Of a DNA stretch of 64,000 nt, positions 58,042 to 64,000 are shown piece after piece. This DNA comes from Gp6-AA40 sp035492455. GTDB lineage: Bacteria; Acidobacteriota; Vicinamibacteria; Vicinamibacterales; UBA2999. The notes under the pieces are model-generated. The model was not told the DNA's origin. It made no database searches and saw only the letters and a program-made list of their open reading frames with translations. How positions within the stretch are numbered: the first letter of the stretch is position 1; each line of letters starts with the position of its first letter. A program made the translations under genes and the position numbers. Location: positions 45,993 through 109,992 of the forward strand of contig DATJJE010000020.1 in the NCBI GenBank assembly GCA_035492455.1, given 5' to 3'.

Positions 58042-58139
58042 ATTCGTGATTTATGATTGGTGATTAGTGGTGATTGGTGATTTGTGATTGGCAACAATCG
58101 GCGATCACCAATCACTACCAATCACAAATCACGAATCAC
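58041..58139. repeat. GATTGGTGATT word inverted repeat before ettA
   Basis: Left arm 58041-58091, built of words GATTCGTGATT, TATGATTGGTGATT, GTGGTGATTGG; right arm 58108-58139 (CCAATCACTACCAATCACAA, ATCACGAATCAC), complementary with few mismatches. AT-rich, unlike the flanking genes. It fills the space between the M16 stop and 8 bases before the ettA start. Confidence 0.85.
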
Positions 58140-58147
58140 TAATAACA

Positions 58148-59818
<1,671 letters not shown>

Positions 59819-59822
59819 TTGC

Positions 59823-60347
59823 ATGAACGCTGACCACGCGAAATTCCTTGCCGAACATTACGCACGCGTCATCGAAAGCGAGATCCCGACGACGACGAAG
59901 GTGCTGATCGCCGTGGCGAAAGGCAACGGCGACTACAAGCCGGATCCGAAATCACGTTCCGCGATCGAGATTGCCCGCCACCTTGCGACCGCCGACGTGT
60001 GGTTCGTTCAGTCGGTGCTCGACGGCAACTTCACGTTTGATCAGGCGGCGGCGGACAAGGCGGAAGCGCAGTTGAAGACCGCCAACGACACCGCGGCGTT
60101 CTACGAGAAGACGATGCGCGACAAGGTGAACCAGCTGCGCAACACTTCTGGGGACAAGCTTGCGCAAGAAGTGGACTTCTTCGGCATGATGAAAGCGCCG
60201 GCGGTGACATTCCTCGCGATGGCGCACAGCCACAGCGCGCACCATCGCGGTCAGCTGGCGGCGTACCTACGCGCGATGGGTTCGGCCGTGCCGGCGATTT
60301 ACGGCGCCAGCGCTGATGAGCCCTTCCAGGCGGCTGCGGCAAGCTAG
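59823..60347 (+). CDS. DinB-superfamily (four-helix bundle) protein
   Basis: Small metal-binding four-helix protein of 174 residues of the DinB/YfiT type (unrelated to DNA polymerase IV). Expected histidines occur in RSAIEIARHLATADVWF and MAHSHSAHHRGQLAAYLRAMG. Such proteins often act as thiol S-transferases or damage-inducible proteins; no substrate can be assigned. AGGTGA precedes the ATG. It lies 4 bases after ettA and abuts ubiD. Confidence 0.86.
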   Translation: MNADHAKFLAEHYARVIESEIPTTTKVLIAVAKGNGDYKPDPKSRSAIEIARHLATADVWFVQSVLDGNFTFDQAAADKAEAQLKTANDTAAFYEKTMRDKVNQLRNTSGDKLAQEVDFFGMMKAPAVTFLAMAHSHSAHHRGQLAAYLRAMGSAVPAIYGASADEPFQAAAAS

Positions 60348-62174
60348 TTGTCCTTTCCCGATCTCCGTACCTTCACCGACCGTCTTCGCCGTGACGATGA
60401 CATCGTCACGGTGGAGGCGCCGGTCGATCGCCATCTGGAGGTCGCAGAAATCCATCGACGCGTCATCGCCGCGGGTGGACCGGCGCTGCTCTTCACCAAT
60501 GTCAGAGAGGCAAAGTTCAGGCTGGCGAGCAACCTGTTCGGTACCGCGCGGCGGGCGGAGCGCGCCTTCGGCGAGCGCCCGTTTCGCCTCATTCGCCGGG
60601 TCGTCGAGCTCGCCGAGACGCTGCTGCCACCGACACCCACGAAACTGTGGAACGCGCGCGACATCGGAGTCGATCTGCTGAAGATCGGTACCCGCAAGGT
60701 CGCTACCGGGCCGGTGGCTGAGAACGTGACTTCGGACGTCGATCTGCATCGCCTGCCGGTCATCACGTGCTGGCCGGAGGATGGCGGACCATTCATCACA
60801 CTTCCGCTCGTCTACACGGAGCATCCCGATCGGTCTGGTCACCCGCCTGCGCAAGGCTCCGGCGGGGCAAGCAACCTCGGTATGTACCGGATGCACGTCT
60901 ACGATGCACGCACCACGGGCATGCACTGGCAGATAGGCAAAGGCGGCGGCTTCCATTACGCAGCCGCTGAAGCGAGAGGCGCGACGCTGCCGGCGACGGT
61001 ATTTCTCGGCGGCCCGCCCGCGCTGATCCTGGCCGCAATCGCGCCGCTGCCGGAGAACGTGCCGGAGCTGATGCTCGCGTCGCTCATCGCCGGCGAGCGG
61101 CTGCCACAGGTGCAGGGTCATGGGCCACATCCGCTCGTGGCGACTGCCGAGTTCGCGCTCATCGGCGAGGTGCCCCCGCGCGTGCGCCGCCGCGAGGGTC
61201 CCTTCGGGGATCACTACGGCTATTACTCGCTGCAGCACGACTATCCGGTGTTCGAGGTCCGCCGCATTGCGCATCGGACCGACGCGATCTACCCGGCGAC
61301 CGTTGTCGGCAAACCGCGTCAGGAGGATTTCTACATAGGCGACCTGCTGCAGGAGCTGCTGTCGCCGCTGTTCCCGCTCGTCATGCCCGCCGTCGAACGC
61401 CTCTGGTCGTACGGGGAAACGGGTTATCACTCGCTCGCCGCGGCGGTCGTGAAGCAGCGCTACGGACGCGAGGCAATGGCGAGCGCCTTCCGAATCCTGG
61501 GTGAAGGACAGCTCTCGCTGACGAAGTTCCTGCTGCTCACCGATCGCCATGTCGATCTGCGGAACTTCAAGGCGACGCTCGAGCATGTGCTGGCGCGGCA
61601 GCATCCGGAGACGGATCTCTACGTTTTCTCGAATCTGTCGATGGACACGCTCGACTACACCGGGCCGGCGGTGAATCAGGGGTCAAAGGGCGTGTGGCTC
61701 GGGCTCGGTGATGCCGTACGCGATCTTCCGCGGCAGTTCACGGGCACTCCAGGGCGCGGCATTACGGACGTGCGCGTGTTCTGCGCGGGATGCCTGGTTG
61801 TGGGAACGGCGCCGCGACGCGAGGATGCGGACGCGCCGTCGCGTGTTGCGCAAGACGCGGCATTCCGCGACTGGCCATTGATCGTGCTCACCGAAGAACC
61901 GGCACGTGCGGCGGCGAGCTCGATGAACTTCCTGTGGACGACGTTCACGCGGTTCGAGCCGGCGGCCGACATTCACGCCTCCGAGCGGCGCATCGTGCGC
62001 AATCACATCGCCTACAGCGGACCGGTTGTGATTGACGCGCGCTTGAAGCCGGATTTTCCGAAGGAGCTCGTCGCCGACGAGCAGACCGCGCGTACGGTCA
62101 CCGAGCGATGGAACGAGTACTTCCCGAATCGCAGGGTGGAGATGGGCGATTCCACCAGAGCAAATCTCGATTAG
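60348..62174 (+). CDS. UbiD family decarboxylase
   Basis: Prenylated-FMN-dependent decarboxylase of 608 residues. The family blocks are clear: SNLFGTARRAERAFGE, TCWPEDGGPFITLPLVYTEH, NLGMYRMHVYDARTTGMHWQ, RVRRREGPFGDHYGYYS and ATVVGKPRQEDFYIGDLLQE. It could act in menaquinone or ubiquinone synthesis or in aromatic acid metabolism; no ubiX or quinone genes are adjacent, so I give no symbol. TTG start directly after the DinB-superfamily stop. Confidence 0.92.
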   Translation: MSFPDLRTFTDRLRRDDDIVTVEAPVDRHLEVAEIHRRVIAAGGPALLFTNVREAKFRLASNLFGTARRAERAFGERPFRLIRRVVELAETLLPPTPTKLWNARDIGVDLLKIGTRKVATGPVAENVTSDVDLHRLPVITCWPEDGGPFITLPLVYTEHPDRSGHPPAQGSGGASNLGMYRMHVYDARTTGMHWQIGKGGGFHYAAAEARGATLPATVFLGGPPALILAAIAPLPENVPELMLASLIAGERLPQVQGHGPHPLVATAEFALIGEVPPRVRRREGPFGDHYGYYSLQHDYPVFEVRRIAHRTDAIYPATVVGKPRQEDFYIGDLLQELLSPLFPLVMPAVERLWSYGETGYHSLAAAVVKQRYGREAMASAFRILGEGQLSLTKFLLLTDRHVDLRNFKATLEHVLARQHPETDLYVFSNLSMDTLDYTGPAVNQGSKGVWLGLGDAVRDLPRQFTGTPGRGITDVRVFCAGCLVVGTAPRREDADAPSRVAQDAAFRDWPLIVLTEEPARAAASSMNFLWTTFTRFEPAADIHASERRIVRNHIAYSGPVVIDARLKPDFPKELVADEQTARTVTERWNEYFPNRRVEMGDSTRANLD

Positions 62175-62175
62175 A

Positions 62176-62193
62176 GGCCGCCGTTAGGCGGCC
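62176..62193. terminator. Hairpin between convergent ubiD-like and apaG genes
   Basis: GGCCGCC-GTTA-GGCGGCC, a perfect 7-bp stem, located 2 bases after the ubiD-like stop and 3 bases before the apaG stop. Short A/T run on either side (ATTAATT to the right). Could terminate both genes; also a member of the GC-rich hairpin group. Confidence 0.5.
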
Positions 62194-62196
62194 CGA

Positions 62197-62670
62197 TTAA
62201 TTGAGCGAATTCGGCACCGCCAGCGTGAACGGTGAGATGATCGCATCGAAGCGATCCCCGTTCGATGTCACCATCTGGTAGCTGCCGTGCATCGACCCGA
62301 CGGGCGTCTTCATGGGGCAGAAGCTGCGGTATTCGAATGACGACCCGGGGGTCAGCACCGGCTGTTCGCCCACGACGCCGGGACCCTTGACGCGTTCCAC
62401 CTCACCGTCGGCGTTGGTGATAATCCACTCCCGCGAGATGAGCTGCGCCGTTTCGGCGCCGACGTTGGATATGCGAACGTGATATTCAAAGAGGTACTGG
62501 CTGTCCTTGGCCGAGCTCCGCTCGGGCATGAACATGCTCTGCACCTCGATGCGGATGCCGCGCGTCGTAGTATCGCTGGTGCGGACGCCGTAGCCGCTGA
62601 CGCCGCGCGTCACGTCGGGGCGCGCGTCCGCGAACGTATCCTGGTTTTTCGGCTTGGTGGTGTCGCTCAC
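62197..62670 (-). CDS. apaG: ApaG (DUF525) protein
   Basis: Small immunoglobulin-like-fold protein linked to Co2+/Mg2+ resistance and to diadenosine tetraphosphate metabolism. The 157-residue chain holds the ApaG core: GIRIEVQSMFMPERSS, YLFEYHVRISNVGAETAQLI, REWIITNADGEVERVKGPGVVGEQP and GSMHGSYQMVTSNGDRFDA. It is longer than the usual about 125 residues because of an N-terminal extension (SDTTKPKNQDTFADARPDVT). GTG start; divergent from the ABC transporter gene across 17 bases. Confidence 0.93.
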   Translation of the reverse strand: MSDTTKPKNQDTFADARPDVTRGVSGYGVRTSDTTTRGIRIEVQSMFMPERSSAKDSQYLFEYHVRISNVGAETAQLISREWIITNADGEVERVKGPGVVGEQPVLTPGSSFEYRSFCPMKTPVGSMHGSYQMVTSNGDRFDAIISPFTLAVPNSLN

Positions 62671-62687
62671 GGGGTTCTGATTATTAC

Positions 62688-64000
62688 ATGGCCGCTAATC
62701 TAGGTTTTCGAGCACCGAGCGGGGAGCGCTCGGGTCGACGGTTTCTGGGCCCGACCCCAATCGAGGGTCCGAAGAAGAAAAAGATCGCCCCGTCCGACGC
62801 GTGGCGCGAAGCGCGCGAGCTCCTCTGGACGCATCGACGGCGCCTGACGGTGGGCCTGATCTTGATGCTGATCAGCCGTCTGGCGGGGCTCGTCCTTCCG
62901 GCAAGCTCGAAGTGGCTCATCGACGAAGTGGTCGGCAAGCATCGCACGGACCTGCTGTTGCCGATTGCGCTCGCCGCAGGCGCCGCGACGCTTGTGCAGG
63001 CGGTCACCTCATTTGCGCTTTCACAGATTCTGGGCGTCGCCGCGCAGCGCGCGATTACCGACATGCGCAAGCGGGTGCAGGCGCACGTGATGCGCCTGCC
63101 GGTGCGCTACTTCGATTCGACGCAAACGGGCATTCTGATCTCGCGCATCATGAGCGATGCCGACGGCATCAGAAATCTCGTCGGCACGGGCCTCGTGCAG
63201 CTCGTGGGCGGCCTGGTCACTGCGGTTCTCGGCCTGGGCGTGCTGTTCTGGCTGAATTGGCGTCTCACCGTCATCACCCTCGTCGTGCTCGGCGCGTTCA
63301 GCGGTGGCATGGCGTACGCGTTTAAGACACTGCGGCCGCTCTTCCGCGAGCGCGGCAAGATCAACGCCGAGGTGACGGGCCGACTCACCGAGGCGCTCGG
63401 CGGCATTCGCGTGGTGAAGTCCTACACGGCGGAGAAGCGCGAGGAGATCGTCTTCACGAAAGGCGCGCATCGCCTGTTCCGGAATGTCGCGCAGTCAATG
63501 ACCGGCGTGTCGGCCACCACCGCCGGCAGCACCGTCATCGTCGGCATCATCGGCATCCTCGTCATCTGGCTCGGGGGCCGCTCGATTCTCGCCGGGCAGA
63601 TGACGCTCGGCGATCTCATCGAATACATCTTCTTCATCGGCCTCGTGGCGGCGCCGCTCGTGTCCATCGCCTCGATCGGCACGCAGATCACCGAGGCGTT
63701 CGCAGGCCTCGATCGCATCCGCGAGATCATGAACATGACGACGGAGCTCGATGAGGACAAGACGAAGCGTCCCGTCGAGCGGCTGCTGGGCGACGTCGTG
63801 TTCGATAAGGTGTGGTTCGAATACAACCCGGGGCAGCCGGTGCTGAAAGGCGTGTCATTTCACGCGGCGCCGGGCACGACCACGGCGCTCGTGGGATCGA
63901 GCGGGTCCGGCAAGAGCACGCTCATCAGCATCGTCATGGCCTTCAACCGGCCGGCGCAGGGGCGCGTGATCATCGACGGCACCGACCTCGACGAGATGCG
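62688..64000 (+). CDS. ABC transporter, fused permease/ATPase (partial)
   Basis: First 437 codons of a type-IV-fold ABC half-transporter of the MsbA/multidrug kind; the gene runs off the window. After a basic N-terminal arm come about six membrane helices (LLLPIALAAGAATLVQAV, LVQLVGGLVTAVLGLGVLFW, TVIVGIIGILVIWLGG), then the nucleotide-binding domain starts near VVFDKVWFEYNPGQPVLKGV and Walker A GSSGSGKSTLISIV is present. Signature and Walker B lie beyond the edge. With lpxB and lpxD nearby MsbA-type lipid export is possible, but the sequence does not prove it. Confidence 0.9.
   Translation, partial: MAANLGFRAPSGERSGRRFLGPTPIEGPKKKKIAPSDAWREARELLWTHRRRLTVGLILMLISRLAGLVLPASSKWLIDEVVGKHRTDLLLPIALAAGAATLVQAVTSFALSQILGVAAQRAITDMRKRVQAHVMRLPVRYFDSTQTGILISRIMSDADGIRNLVGTGLVQLVGGLVTAVLGLGVLFWLNWRLTVITLVVLGAFSGGMAYAFKTLRPLFRERGKINAEVTGRLTEALGGIRVVKSYTAEKREEIVFTKGAHRLFRNVAQSMTGVSATTAGSTVIVGIIGILVIWLGGRSILAGQMTLGDLIEYIFFIGLVAAPLVSIASIGTQITEAFAGLDRIREIMNMTTELDEDKTKRPVERLLGDVVFDKVWFEYNPGQPVLKGVSFHAAPGTTTALVGSSGSGKSTLISIVMAFNRPAQGRVIIDGTDLDEM

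Noticed and set aside
58088..58147. N-terminal extension of EttA starting at 58088
   Set aside because: The extra 20 residues are the translation of the inverted repeat; EttA homologues begin at the residue encoded at 58148.

Overview
The window is a gene-dense, high-GC, Gram-negative chromosomal segment. It carries lipid A genes (lpxD, lpxB), many exported proteins with Sec signal peptides, c-type cytochromes and several outer-membrane or periplasmic M16 proteases. I see no rRNA, tRNA, prophage, transposase or CRISPR array, and no gap longer than about 200 bases. The gene mix (DUF6152 protein, PepSY membrane protein, amidating-lyase-like NHL protein, BNR-repeat protein, AmmeMemo pair, expanded M16 family) suggests an uncultured soil Acidobacteriota, probably class Vicinamibacteria. 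That placement is inference from gene content; no marker gene phylogeny was possible.

Layout. 1-7.3 kb: hsp20-ymdB-xseA leftwards and, divergently, dnaK-hsp20-groES-groEL, a compact chaperone island. 7.3-16.3 kb: an RNA polymerase omega-like gene, exported SurE, gatC-gatA, an AmmeMemo B/A pair with a YdjM-like membrane protein, nfo, an S1/P1-fold hydrolase, small membrane proteins and lpxD. 16.3-22 kb: an outer-membrane protein, a catalytic M16 protease paired with a non-catalytic M16 protein fused to a lipoprotein-sorting-like domain, then lpxB. 22-35 kb: acnA-queG, yqgE, an M49-like peptidase, PepSY and DUF6152 proteins, a BNR protein, an HD-GYP response regulator and typA. 35-44 kb: mreB, a 2Fe-2S ferredoxin, terC, an esterase, a large membrane protein, rsgA, an ExeA-like ATPase and a double-cyclophilin PPIase. 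44-48 kb: two secreted c-type cytochromes divergent from a PNPOx protein and a PNPOx-GAF-winged-helix protein, with a helically phased repeat array between them. 48-64 kb: a cupin, two more large M16 proteases, an NHL protein, dinB, dut, ettA, ubiD, apaG and the start of an ABC transporter cut by the window edge.

Three patterns stand out beyond the gene list. First, the 46.1-48.1 kb locus looks like a self-contained redox or flavin sensing regulon: CTTA repeats spaced 10-11 bp end ten bases before a -10 box, an OmpR/PhoB-like arrangement, and the downstream operon encodes a protein ending in an OmpR-like DNA-binding domain. Second, several families of short palindromic word repeats sit not only between genes but inside them: one supplies the start-proximal part and hydrophobic core of a signal peptide (18.5 kb), one forms a linker (20.0-20.2 kb), one lies in the XseA N-terminus (1.3 kb), and one replaces the leader of ettA (58.0 kb). 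Third, at least seven genes without a Shine-Dalgarno have a -10 hexamer ending exactly 5-6 bases before the start codon, which predicts leaderless mRNAs.
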